Shown piece by piece: positions 25,868 through 33,418 of a DNA stretch of 64,000 nt. Under the pieces are notes generated by a model. It saw only the letters and a program-made list of their open reading frames with translations, had not been told where the DNA came from and did not search any database. The DNA is from Lewinella sp. JB7 (GTDB lineage Bacteria > Bacteroidota > Bacteroidia > Chitinophagales > Saprospiraceae). Positions within the stretch are counted from its first letter, which is position 1, and every line of letters begins with the position of its first letter. The stretch covers positions 1 through 64,000 of the forward strand of contig NZ_JANCTD010000001.1 in NCBI RefSeq assembly GCF_024297185.1, given 5' to 3'. Both the position numbers and the translations under genes were made by a program.

Positions 25868-27046
25868 ATGCTTTCCCACCTCCTGAAGCTCATGTGGAAC
25901 AAACGCCGGGCGAACGTGCTGATCTTTCTGGAGATCCTGCTGGCCTTCATCGTGCTCTTCGGCGTGTACACCTTTACCCTGTACAACTTCGACCGTTACC
26001 GCTCGCCCCTGGGGTTCAGCTACGAACACAGCCTGGGCGTGCGGTTGGACTTAAACGATCAGCTCGACTCGGCGGGCGTAGTGGAAGCTCACCGCCGCAT
26101 CCGGGAGGAAGTGATGAATCTGCCGGACGTAGCCGCCGTCACCTGGCTGGGACCGGTGAACCCCTTTGGCGGCAACACCTGGCAGACCAGCAACGATAAC
26201 TACGGCTTTCTCATTTCCACCCAGATGATGTTCGCCGACGAGCACTTCGCGGAAACCGCCGAACTGTCCTTCCGCGAGGGGCGGTGGTTCGACGAATCGG
26301 ATCAGCACGCTAAATATCCCCCCATCGTGGTCAATGCTGCCTTCCGGGACGAGTATTTTCCCGATGCCCCGACACTCATCGACTCCGTCCTACCCATCAA
26401 TGGGCCCCACCGCGTCGTGGGGGTTATCGGCGACTTCAAGTACCAGAGCAACTTTGCCGAAAACGTGCCCCTCACCTTCTTTTCCCACGCCGACCAGGAC
26501 CGGAACGAACAACCCTTCGAGATGCTCATCGTACGTACCCACCCCGGCCGGATGGCGGCGGTACAGGAACCCCTTTACCGCAGTCTGGTAGAACTCACCA
26601 AAAGTACCGATGTCGTAATCTGGGACATGGCCGCCGACCGCATCAAGGCCAATCGACCCGTAGTTATCCCGCTGGTCATTATGCTCATCATCTCCGGCTT
26701 CCTGCTCATCAACATCGCCCTGGGACTCTTCGGCGTCCTCTTCACCCAGATCAACCGCCGTCGCGCCGAAATCGGTTTGCGCAAGGCCATGGGTGCCACC
26801 CCCGGTGAAATTACCGCCCAGTTCGTCAGAGAGGTGCTCCTCGTGACGGCGGCCGGGCTGTTACTGGGTACGCTGTTCGCCGTGCAGGTCCCCCTGCTGG
26901 AGTTACTGCCGATCCCGCCGAAGTACTTTTACCTCGGTGCCGTGGCGGCTATCGCGACTATCTTGCTCATCGTCACGGTATGCGCGCTGCTGCCCAGCCG
27001 ACAGGCCGCCCGCCTTCACCCGGCCCTCGTCCTCCACGAAGAATAA
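25868..27046 (+). CDS. MacB/FtsX-type ABC permease 2
   Basis: A 392-residue permease, architecture as permease 1: first helix about 17-38 (NVLIFLEILLAFIVLFGVYT), periplasmic domain to about residue 265, and C-terminal FtsX helices with RAEIGLRKAMGATPGEITAQ. It follows permease 1 by 35 nt. Two different permease genes imply a heterodimeric transporter, a layout common in Bacteroidota export loci placed beside NtrC-type two-component genes. After its stop come a GC-rich repeat word and an AT-rich tract leading into the response regulator. Confidence 0.92.
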   Translation: MLSHLLKLMWNKRRANVLIFLEILLAFIVLFGVYTFTLYNFDRYRSPLGFSYEHSLGVRLDLNDQLDSAGVVEAHRRIREEVMNLPDVAAVTWLGPVNPFGGNTWQTSNDNYGFLISTQMMFADEHFAETAELSFREGRWFDESDQHAKYPPIVVNAAFRDEYFPDAPTLIDSVLPINGPHRVVGVIGDFKYQSNFAENVPLTFFSHADQDRNEQPFEMLIVRTHPGRMAAVQEPLYRSLVELTKSTDVVIWDMAADRIKANRPVVIPLVIMLIISGFLLINIALGLFGVLFTQINRRRAEIGLRKAMGATPGEITAQFVREVLLVTAAGLLLGTLFAVQVPLLELLPIPPKYFYLGAVAAIATILLIVTVCALLPSRQAARLHPALVLHEE

Positions 27047-27054
27047 CCGGCGAG

Positions 27055-27115
27055 CCCACGAGCGGAGCGAGCATGGCCGCTAAATTTAAAATTTCGCATT
27101 TAAAATTTTCAATTT
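27055..27115. repeat. Dispersed 20-bp word plus AT-rich tract upstream of the response regulator
   Basis: 27055-27074 is the inverse, with one mismatch, of 3881-3900. It is followed by TAAATTTAAAATTTCGCATT and further A/T sequence up to 27115. The tract occupies the place where the response regulator's start codon should be. Confidence 0.6.
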
Positions 27116-28480
27116 CTGCCCCGCCTCCTCATCATCGACGACGACCGCACCGTCTGCACCAGCCTTGAACTCTTGCTCAAGCGGGCCGGGTATGCCGTGC
27201 GGTGCATCCACTATCCGGCGGAGGCGCTGGCGGCGGTGAGGGAGTTCCGGCCGAATCTGGTACTGCTCGACCTCAATTTTACCATTGAGACCAGCGGTCG
27301 GGGCGGAATGAAGCTACTGGGCGAACTGTTGACCGAATTTCCCAACCTTCCCGTCATCCAGATGACCGGTTGGGCCACCGTACAGCTGGCGGTGGAGGGC
27401 ATGAAAGCGGGCGCCCGCGATTTCATCGCTAAACCGTGGGACAATCACGAGCTCCTGAACGCCATACGTACGCAGATCGGGGACGGCGGCGGGAACGCGG
27501 GAGCAACGACCCCCCGACCCCCAAAGGGGGAGCAGCCCGGAGCAGCTGACCCCTTCGGTACCCTCATCGGTGCTTCTCCGGCGCTAACTCACGTGATCGA
27601 CCAGGCGAGGCGCGTGGCCGGTACCCAGGCGTCGGTACTCATTACGGGCGAGAGCGGTACGGGCAAGGAACTGATGGCGGAGGCCATCCACGGGGCGAGT
27701 AAGCGATCCACAGCGCCCTTCGTAGCCGTGAATCTGGGAGGCATCCCCGCCGGATTATTCGAATCGGAACTATTCGGTCACAAAGCCGGGGCCTTCACCG
27801 ACGCTGGCACGGACCGTCAGGGAAGGTTCGAACTGGCCGAGGGCGGCACGCTCTTTCTGGACGAAGTCGGCGATCTGGCGCCCGCCGCTCAAGTGAAACT
27901 GCTGCGGGTACTGCAGGAGCGGCAGTACGAGCGCCTGGGGGAGAGCAAGCCCCGCCCAACGAACGTACGCATCATCAGCGCTACCAGCCGGAACCTCCAC
28001 GGAATGGTTACTGCCGGCACCTTCCGCGAAGATCTGCTGTACCGCATCAATCTGATCCACCTTCACCTGCCCGCCCTGCGCGAACGTCCGGGCGATATTC
28101 CCCGCCTGGCCGAGCACTTCCTGCACAGCGCCCGGCGGCGGTACGACCGGCCCGCCCTGCGGCTTCGACCGGAGGCTGTTTCCTGGTTGCGGCGGCAGGA
28201 GTTTCCCGGTAATATCCGCCAGCTCCAGAACCTGATCGAGCGTACCGTGATCCTTTCCCCCGCGGAGGATATCGACGTCTCCCAACTCGAACGCCAATCG
28301 ACGGGCCCCTCACCTTCCGTCTCCAACTTCGCGCCCTCCGGCATCACCCTGGAACAGATGGAGATCAAAATGATCCGGGCGGCCCTGGACCGTAACGGCG
28401 GAGAGATCAGTGCCACGGCCCGCGAGCTGGGCCTTACCCGCGCGGCGCTGTACCGAAGGATCGAGAAATTTAAAATTTAA
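27116..28480 (+). CDS. NtrC-type response regulator (receiver, sigma-54 AAA+, Fis-type HTH)
   Basis: About 454 residues. The receiver begins LPRLLIIDDDRTVCTS, with acidic pocket DDD and phospho-acceptor Asp in VLLDLNF, then a linker, an AAA+ domain with Walker A GESGTGKE, Walker B GTLFLDEVGDL and the sigma-54 contact loop written GAFTDA instead of GAFTGA, and a C-terminal HTH (ISATARELGLTRAALYRRIE). It should activate sigma-54 promoters, plausibly the upstream efflux genes. No ATG, GTG or TTG precedes the DDD motif in frame after the stop at 27101; CTG 27116 is the only plausible initiator. A TTG at 27173 would lose the acidic pocket. The last codons (EKFKI) are encoded by an AT-rich tract. 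Confidence 0.88.
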   Translation: MPRLLIIDDDRTVCTSLELLLKRAGYAVRCIHYPAEALAAVREFRPNLVLLDLNFTIETSGRGGMKLLGELLTEFPNLPVIQMTGWATVQLAVEGMKAGARDFIAKPWDNHELLNAIRTQIGDGGGNAGATTPRPPKGEQPGAADPFGTLIGASPALTHVIDQARRVAGTQASVLITGESGTGKELMAEAIHGASKRSTAPFVAVNLGGIPAGLFESELFGHKAGAFTDAGTDRQGRFELAEGGTLFLDEVGDLAPAAQVKLLRVLQERQYERLGESKPRPTNVRIISATSRNLHGMVTAGTFREDLLYRINLIHLHLPALRERPGDIPRLAEHFLHSARRRYDRPALRLRPEAVSWLRRQEFPGNIRQLQNLIERTVILSPAEDIDVSQLERQSTGPSPSVSNFAPSGITLEQMEIKMIRAALDRNGGEISATARELGLTRAALYRRIEKFKI

Positions 28481-28495
28481 AATTTCATATTGCTC
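28469..28495. repeat. AT-rich tract across the response regulator stop
   Basis: GAAATTTAAAATTTAAAATT forms the last codons and stop of the regulator gene and most of the 17-nt gap to the kinase gene. It matches the style of the tracts at 24446 and 27077. Confidence 0.6.
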
Positions 28496-28497
28496 CC

Positions 28498-29772
28498 TTG
28501 TCCGCCGCCGCCAAATACATTCTCTACCTCACCGTCCTGCACCTGCTCCTGGGGGTAATGGCCTACTTCGTGATCGGGCGCGGACCGGTACTCCTGCTGG
28601 CGGAAATGATCCTGCTGCTGTCGGCTTACCTGGGCTACCGGCTCTACGAAGTGCTGGTTGCACCCCTGGATCTGCTGAGTCGAGGGGTGGGGGCACTGGC
28701 GGATCAGGATTTCTCCGTCAAGATGATCCCTACCGGTAGCCCCGAGATGGACAGACTCGGTCAGGTATATAACCGTATGATCGACCAACTGCGCGAGGAA
28801 CGGATCACCGGTCGGCAGCGGGAGGAATTCCTGGACCGGCTGGTCGGCGCGGCGGAGGTCGGTATCGTAATTCTTGATTTTGACGGAGGAGTGGAGTCGG
28901 TCAACCCCTGGGTGTCCCGCCACCGCAAAACGGACCAGGACTTCGACCTTACCGTACTCCAACCGGCCCTGGAACTGGCGCCGGGGGAGAAAAGGGTGCT
29001 CACTACTCCGAATAACCGCCGGATTCACACCGAACGGGCCGACTTCGTCGATCGGGGCTTCGAACGGGGATTTTTGGTGCTGCAGGACGTTACGGCCGAC
29101 CTGCTGCTTGCCGAGAAAGAGGCCTACGGGAAGGTGATCCGTATGATGGCCCATGAGGTGAATAACTCGAATGCCGCCATCGTATCCCTGCTGCGCTCCC
29201 TACACGATATAGCTACGGAGCACGACCCTCACTTGCCGGAGCTGGCTACGGAATACTTACCCCCCGCCATCAACCGTGCGGAGAACCTGACGGAGTTCAT
29301 GCGCAATTTTGCCCGGGTGGTACGACTGCCGAACCCCCAAAGATCCCGAACCGATCTTATAAAACTCATTCGCTCGGCGGGCGGGGTGGTACAGGAAATG
29401 CTGCGGGCACGAAACATCGAACTTAGCTATGACGTCCCCGATCATCCGGTCTACGCCGAGGTAGACGCCGGGCAGATCGAGCAGGTGCTGATCAATGCGC
29501 TGACCAACGCCCGGGAGAGCATCGGCACCGATGGACGGATCGAACTATCCCTACGCGATAACCCCCCGTCCTTTACCATAGCCGACGACGGGCCCGGTAT
29601 CCCGGCGGAGGTCAGCGATAAATTGTTCACCCCCTTCTTCAGTACCAAGAACGCCGGGCAGGGAGTGGGCCTTACCCTATCCCGCGACATACTGACCGCC
29701 CACCAAGCCACCTACCGCCTCCGTACGGACGCCGACGGATGGACCCGCTTCACGGTGACTTTTGCCCGGTAA
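28498..29772 (+). CDS. NtrY-like sensor histidine kinase
   Basis: A 424-residue kinase with two N-terminal membrane helices (about 7-55) and almost no periplasmic loop, a HAMP-like segment (VAPLDLLSRGVGALADQDFS), a PAS-like region (about 115-200), an atypical H-box MMAHEVNNSNAAI (phospho-His) and an HATPase_c domain with N-box NALTNARESIG, G1 DDGPGIP and G2 GQGVGLTLS. The short loop suggests sensing within the membrane or cytoplasm. The start is TTG 28498 (MSAAAKYIL), 17 nt after the regulator stop. It should phosphorylate the adjacent NtrC-type regulator. Operators of the BlaI system begin just after its stop. Confidence 0.92.
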   Translation: MSAAAKYILYLTVLHLLLGVMAYFVIGRGPVLLLAEMILLLSAYLGYRLYEVLVAPLDLLSRGVGALADQDFSVKMIPTGSPEMDRLGQVYNRMIDQLREERITGRQREEFLDRLVGAAEVGIVILDFDGGVESVNPWVSRHRKTDQDFDLTVLQPALELAPGEKRVLTTPNNRRIHTERADFVDRGFERGFLVLQDVTADLLLAEKEAYGKVIRMMAHEVNNSNAAIVSLLRSLHDIATEHDPHLPELATEYLPPAINRAENLTEFMRNFARVVRLPNPQRSRTDLIKLIRSAGGVVQEMLRARNIELSYDVPDHPVYAEVDAGQIEQVLINALTNARESIGTDGRIELSLRDNPPSFTIADDGPGIPAEVSDKLFTPFFSTKNAGQGVGLTLSRDILTAHQATYRLRTDADGWTRFTVTFAR

Positions 29773-29783
29773 AATTTAAGAAT

Positions 29784-29842
29784 ACTAATCAATTAGTTGC
29801 AATACTAGTCTATTAGTACTACATTGGTACTAATCAATTAGT
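29784..29842. promoter_or_regulatory. Three palindromic BlaI-type operators
   Basis: ACTAATCAATTAGT at 29784-29797, ACTAGTCTATTAGT at 29804-29817 and ACTAATCAATTAGT again at 29829-29842 share the form ACTAAT-N2-ATTAGT. They are 20 and 25 bp apart, start to start, and the last ends 4 bp before the repressor's ATG. BlaI/MecI/CopY repressors bind short inverted repeats of this kind as dimers, so autoregulation is the natural reading. Confidence 0.85.
29797..29827 (+). promoter_or_regulatory. Predicted Bacteroidota promoter of the BlaI-M56 operon
   Basis: A TTG-type -33 element at 29797-29799 and TACATTGG (consensus TAnnTTTG) at 29820-29827, with 20 bp between, fit the Bacteroidota primary sigma factor. 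Operator 1 touches the -33, operator 2 fills the spacer and operator 3 covers the start-site region, so bound repressor would block polymerase. Confidence 0.6.
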
Positions 29843-29846
29843 AGAC

Positions 29847-30206
29847 ATGCAACGATTAGCTAAGCGCGAGGCGCAACTGATGGAGGTACTGTGGAGGTTG
29901 CAACGCGCCTTCGTGAAAGAAATCATCGAAGAACTGCCGGAACCGAAGCCGCACTACAACACGGTTTCCACGATGGTGAAGATTCTGGAGGAAAAAGGAT
30001 TCGTTGCTCACGAGAAAATAGGCAACGCTTACCGCTTCTTTCCCGTCGTTGCGGAAGAAGAGTACCAGAAAAAGGCGGTGGACGATGTCGTGAAGCGCTT
30101 CTTCGACAACTCCCCCATGAAGCTGGTCAACTACTTTGCCCGGGAGCAACGGCTCGATACCGAGGAGCTGGAGCGCCTGATCCGCCTCATCAAACAGCAG
30201 CCATGA
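29847..30206 (+). CDS. BlaI/MecI/CopY-family repressor
   Basis: A 119-residue winged-helix repressor. The N-terminal domain reads KREAQLMEVLWRLQRAFVKE then HYNTVSTMVKILEEKGFVAH, with the recognition helix NTVSTMVKILEEKG, and the C-terminal helices form the dimerisation part. In known systems the cognate M56 sensor inactivates the repressor by proteolysis. Three palindromic operators precede it, and its stop overlaps the M56 start by 4 nt (ATGA), so repressor and sensor are made together. The inducing signal need not be a beta-lactam, since no beta-lactamase gene is nearby. Confidence 0.95.
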   Translation: MQRLAKREAQLMEVLWRLQRAFVKEIIEELPEPKPHYNTVSTMVKILEEKGFVAHEKIGNAYRFFPVVAEEEYQKKAVDDVVKRFFDNSPMKLVNYFAREQRLDTEELERLIRLIKQQP

Positions 30207-32692
30207 ATTATTTCCTTCACGCCGGACTCCTACTCGCCGTTTGCGCGGCTTACTACCACTTCCTGCTCCGCGGAGAAACCCATTTCGTCCGCAACCGCCG
30301 GCTGCTGCTGGGCAGCATGGTCGCCTGCCTCCTTCTGCCGTTAATCACGGTGCCGGCGGCGCTGTCCCTCCGTGTAGCGTCGGCTTCAGCCCGTGTAGCG
30401 TCGGCTTCAGCCGACATGCTGCCTTCCCATACAGCGTCCCCCTCCGCCGCCATGCTGCATCCCCGTGTAGCGTCGGCTTCAGCCGACATGCTGCTCCCCA
30501 AACCGGAATTCTCCACATCGCAACCGTCGCCCACGCTCACGGAACGGGTACGACCGACGGACCCGGAAAAGTCAGGCGTCAGCAAGGACGGGACCACGGA
30601 AATTAACCCTGCTCCGTCGTGGACCGCCGTTCTTTGGTACACTTACCTCGGGGGCGTTTTACTTTTCGGCCTACACTTCCTCCTGCAGGTGGCCAGACTT
30701 ATCGGGCGCACCCTGCGCCGTCCGGGCTGCCGGATGGGGGATTTATCCGTCGTACTACTCGAGGGAAACGAGGGGCCGTACTCCTTCGGCAACCGGGTAT
30801 ACCTGAATCCCGATAATTACGATGCGGACACCCTGCGCTGCATTCTCGATCACGAGCGCGTCCACTTGCGGCAGCGTCATAGTCTGGATATCATGCTGGC
30901 CGAACTACTGCTCGTAGTCCAGTGGTGCAACCCCTGCGCCTGGTACTACCGCCGCGCCGTGGAGCACAACCTTGAATACCTCACCGACGCCGAGGTCCTG
31001 CGTCACGGAGCCGACCCCGTGCACTACCAGTTGAGCCTGCTCCGGGTGGCCGCGCCCCGGCATACGTACAGCCTGACTACCCACTACAATCAAATTCTCG
31101 AACAACGCATAATCATGATGAAAACGAAAAGATCCGCTACCCGCACCGGCTGGAAGTACCTTCTCCTTCCCGCCCTTCTGTTCTGCTCGCTCAGTTCCTT
31201 CAATGCCGTAGCCCAGCAACCACCACCCCCCGCACCTCCGGCACCTCCGGCCCCGTCCGCTCCCGCGGCTCCCCCGGCTCCCGCTCCCGTGGCGTCTCCT
31301 ACACCCGCTCCGACGCCTACACCCGCTCCGGTGCCCGCTCCCGCTCCGGTTCCGCCGGCTCCCGCGCCCCCGCCGCCACCCCCCGCTCCGGCGCACACGG
31401 AAACCACCCGCAGCTGGACCGCCCGTATCGATGGTGACCGCACCTGTTTCAATTTCGTCGTACGCGACGGCAACGGCTACCACAACACTACTTCCGAACG
31501 TTGCTTTTCCACGGCCGACCTGGGCGACTTGCCGCGTAACGAGATCGGTAATTTTTCGGTACGCCGGGAAGCCGGCACGCTGAATCTCCGCGGCCTCTTC
31601 GACGGAAAGGAAGGCATGGGCTCCTTCACCTACGAACCCGCCGCCGACTACCAACGCGCCCTGGCCGATCTCGGGTACGCGAGTATTGACGAGCACAGCT
31701 GGGTGCATTTCTTCTTCACCGACGTCACGGTGGATTACGTGCGCTACCTGAAGCGGGAGTACAACGCCGGAAAAGACGAACTCATACAGGTGGCCGTATT
31801 CGGTATCGACCGCGCCTCCCTCGAAGCCGTAACGAAGGAACTGGCGGCCGGCGGCTTCGGAAAGCCCGGTCTGGATAAGGTCGTGCAACTCCGCATCTTC
31901 AATATCGACAAGGCTTACATAGATCAACTGGCCGGTTTCGGATTCAGAAACCTCACCCTCGACCAAGTGCTACAGGCAAAAATTCACGGTGTAGAGCCGG
32001 AGTTCATTCGCGAAATGCGAAAGCTTGGGTTCGCCGTCGACGACCTGGACCAGGTAATGCCACTCGCTATCCACGGCATCAGCGCGGAGTACGCCGCCGA
32101 ACTCGCTGACCTGGGGTACGAAGACCTGAGCACCGACAACATCGTCGCGGCCCGCATTCACGGCGTTACCGGCCCCCGGGTCCGCGAGTTACGGGACGCC
32201 GGCCTGGGGGATCTCACCCTGGAGGAAGCCCGCACGGCTACCATACACGGGGTCGACGGAGAATTCATCCGGGAGCTGGCTGACCTGGGATTTGATGACC
32301 TGAGCCTCGGGGAAGTCGTCGCCGCCAAGATCCATGGCGTAAACGCCCGTCGGGTGAGGGAAATGCAGGAGCTTGGCCTGGATTTCGATGGTCTGCGGGA
32401 TATTCAGAGCTTTACCATCCACGGTGTGACCCCCGAATTCGTGGGCGGACTACGGGATCTCGGCTACACCGACCTGAATACCGAAGACTTCACGACCGCC
32501 CGCATCCACGGCGTGACGCCCGACTTCGTCCGCTCCTACGCCGATCTCGGTTACGGGCAGATCCCCTTCCGTACCCTGATCGACTTACGCATCCACCAGG
32601 TTACGCCGGAATTCATCCGGGAAAACCGCCGCGACGGCGATAGCCTGCGCGACATGATCGACTACAAGATCGTGCGCCGCGCCCGCCGCTAA
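30203..32692 (+). CDS. M56 (BlaR1-like) membrane metalloprotease with proline-rich linker and ten 29-residue repeats
   Basis: An 829-residue protein. Residues 1-330 form an M56 domain with about four membrane helices and the zinc motif HERVH (217-221), likely cleaving the partner BlaI repressor. A membrane segment near 310-335 (YLLLPALLFCSLSSFNAVA) leads to a Pro/Ala-rich linker at about 338-398, which should lie outside the inner membrane. After a spacer domain, ten consecutive 29-residue repeats (533-822) follow the pattern HGVxPEFIRELxDLGYxDLS then xDxxVAAxI. This replaces the penicillin-binding sensor domain of classical BlaR1. Residues 57-97 are encoded by inserted short palindromic DNA repeats (VASASADML). 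The ligand of the repeat domain is unknown. Confidence 0.9.
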   Translation: MNYFLHAGLLLAVCAAYYHFLLRGETHFVRNRRLLLGSMVACLLLPLITVPAALSLRVASASARVASASADMLPSHTASPSAAMLHPRVASASADMLLPKPEFSTSQPSPTLTERVRPTDPEKSGVSKDGTTEINPAPSWTAVLWYTYLGGVLLFGLHFLLQVARLIGRTLRRPGCRMGDLSVVLLEGNEGPYSFGNRVYLNPDNYDADTLRCILDHERVHLRQRHSLDIMLAELLLVVQWCNPCAWYYRRAVEHNLEYLTDAEVLRHGADPVHYQLSLLRVAAPRHTYSLTTHYNQILEQRIIMMKTKRSATRTGWKYLLLPALLFCSLSSFNAVAQQPPPPAPPAPPAPSAPAAPPAPAPVASPTPAPTPTPAPVPAPAPVPPAPAPPPPPPAPAHTETTRSWTARIDGDRTCFNFVVRDGNGYHNTTSERCFSTADLGDLPRNEIGNFSVRREAGTLNLRGLFDGKEGMGSFTYEPAADYQRALADLGYASIDEHSWVHFFFTDVTVDYVRYLKREYNAGKDELIQVAVFGIDRASLEAVTKELAAGGFGKPGLDKVVQLRIFNIDKAYIDQLAGFGFRNLTLDQVLQAKIHGVEPEFIREMRKLGFAVDDLDQVMPLAIHGISAEYAAELADLGYEDLSTDNIVAARIHGVTGPRVRELRDAGLGDLTLEEARTATIHGVDGEFIRELADLGFDDLSLGEVVAAKIHGVNARRVREMQELGLDFDGLRDIQSFTIHGVTPEFVGGLRDLGYTDLNTEDFTTARIHGVTPDFVRSYADLGYGQIPFRTLIDLRIHQVTPEFIRENRRDGDSLRDMIDYKIVRRARR
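30371..30493 (+). repeat. Palindromic 30-nt repeats inside the M56 gene
   Basis: Two identical 30-nt copies (30392-30421 and 30464-30493) run from CGTGTAGCGTCGGCTTCAGC through CGACATGCTG. A truncated copy lies at 30371-30390 and a diverged one at about 30428-30458. The core GTCGGCTTCAGCCGAC is a 7-bp inverted repeat. All are translated in frame as (R)VASASADML in the loop before the third membrane helix, so the reading frame has survived the insertions. Confidence 0.85.
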
Positions 32693-32709
32693 ACATCCGG
32701 GGGGCGGGG

Positions 32710-32717
32710 TAACTTTT
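32710..32717 (+). promoter_or_regulatory. -7-like element TAACTTTT upstream of the glycosylase gene
   Basis: TAACTTTT fits TAnnTTTn and ends 8 nt before the ATG at 32726, directly after a G/C-rich stretch. If used, the mRNA would be leaderless or nearly so. Confidence 0.4.
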
Positions 32718-32725
32718 AGCTAGGT

Positions 32726-33418
32726 ATGCCCGCCCTCCAACCCGATACCGACCTGCATTACCTCGTCGCCACCCTGCAGGAAACCTACGGTCGCCAGACC
32801 CGCTACAGTACGAAGTCGGCGATCGACCAGCTCATCGCGACGATCCTCAGCCAGCGCACGAACTACGCCGACGAGCGGGCGGCCTACGAAAAACTGCTCG
32901 CTACCTACGGCGACTGGGCCGGGGTCGCGGCAGCCTCCGTTGAGGGCATCGAAGCGTGCATCCAGACCAGTCGCTGGCCCGAGATCAAGGCCCCCCGCAT
33001 CAAGGAGATCCTAACTCACGTCATCGATGAATACGGATCGCCCAATCTCGACTTCCTGGCCGAAATGCCCGTCGCGGAAGCCCAGGAACTGCTCATGAAA
33101 CTGCCCGGAGTGGGGTTCAAAACGGCCACTTTCGTTCTGTTGTTCTCCCTCCGTAAACCCGTGCTGCCGGTCGATACCCACGTGCACCGGGTGAGTACTC
33201 GCTACGGCATCTTGCCTGCTAAGATCACCCAGGCGAAGAGCCATGGCACACTGCTGGAGATGCTGCCCGAGGACGCCGACGAGCTCCTGAACTTCCATAA
33301 GCTGCTCTTCAAACACGGACAGCGGGTGTGCACCTACTCCCACCCGAAGTGCGGCCAGTGCGTGGTCAGCGAACGCTGCCGCTACTTCCGGCAGCGCCGG
33401 GTGGATCCCCCCGCCTAG
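32726..33418 (+). CDS. Endonuclease III-like DNA glycosylase/lyase with [4Fe-4S] cluster
   Basis: A 230-residue HhH-GPD DNA repair protein. It has ATILSQRTNYADE early, the helix-hairpin-helix LPGVGFKTATFVLLF holding the catalytic Lys, the Asp of LPVDTHVHRVSTRYG, and a C-terminal iron-sulfur motif C-x6-C-x2-C-x5-C (CTYSHPKCGQCVVSERC). These are the hallmarks of bifunctional Nth-type enzymes excising oxidised pyrimidines or related lesions. It is somewhat divergent from housekeeping Nth, so it may be a paralogue with different lesion preference. Its 3' end overlaps the convergent SDR gene by 53 bp. Confidence 0.9.
   Translation: MPALQPDTDLHYLVATLQETYGRQTRYSTKSAIDQLIATILSQRTNYADERAAYEKLLATYGDWAGVAAASVEGIEACIQTSRWPEIKAPRIKEILTHVIDEYGSPNLDFLAEMPVAEAQELLMKLPGVGFKTATFVLLFSLRKPVLPVDTHVHRVSTRYGILPAKITQAKSHGTLLEMLPEDADELLNFHKLLFKHGQRVCTYSHPKCGQCVVSERCRYFRQRRVDPPA

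Noticed and set aside
30905-31966. 353-residue minus-strand frame opposite the M56 gene
   Set aside because: Gly/Arg/Ser-rich low complexity produced by the complement of the proline-rich linker.
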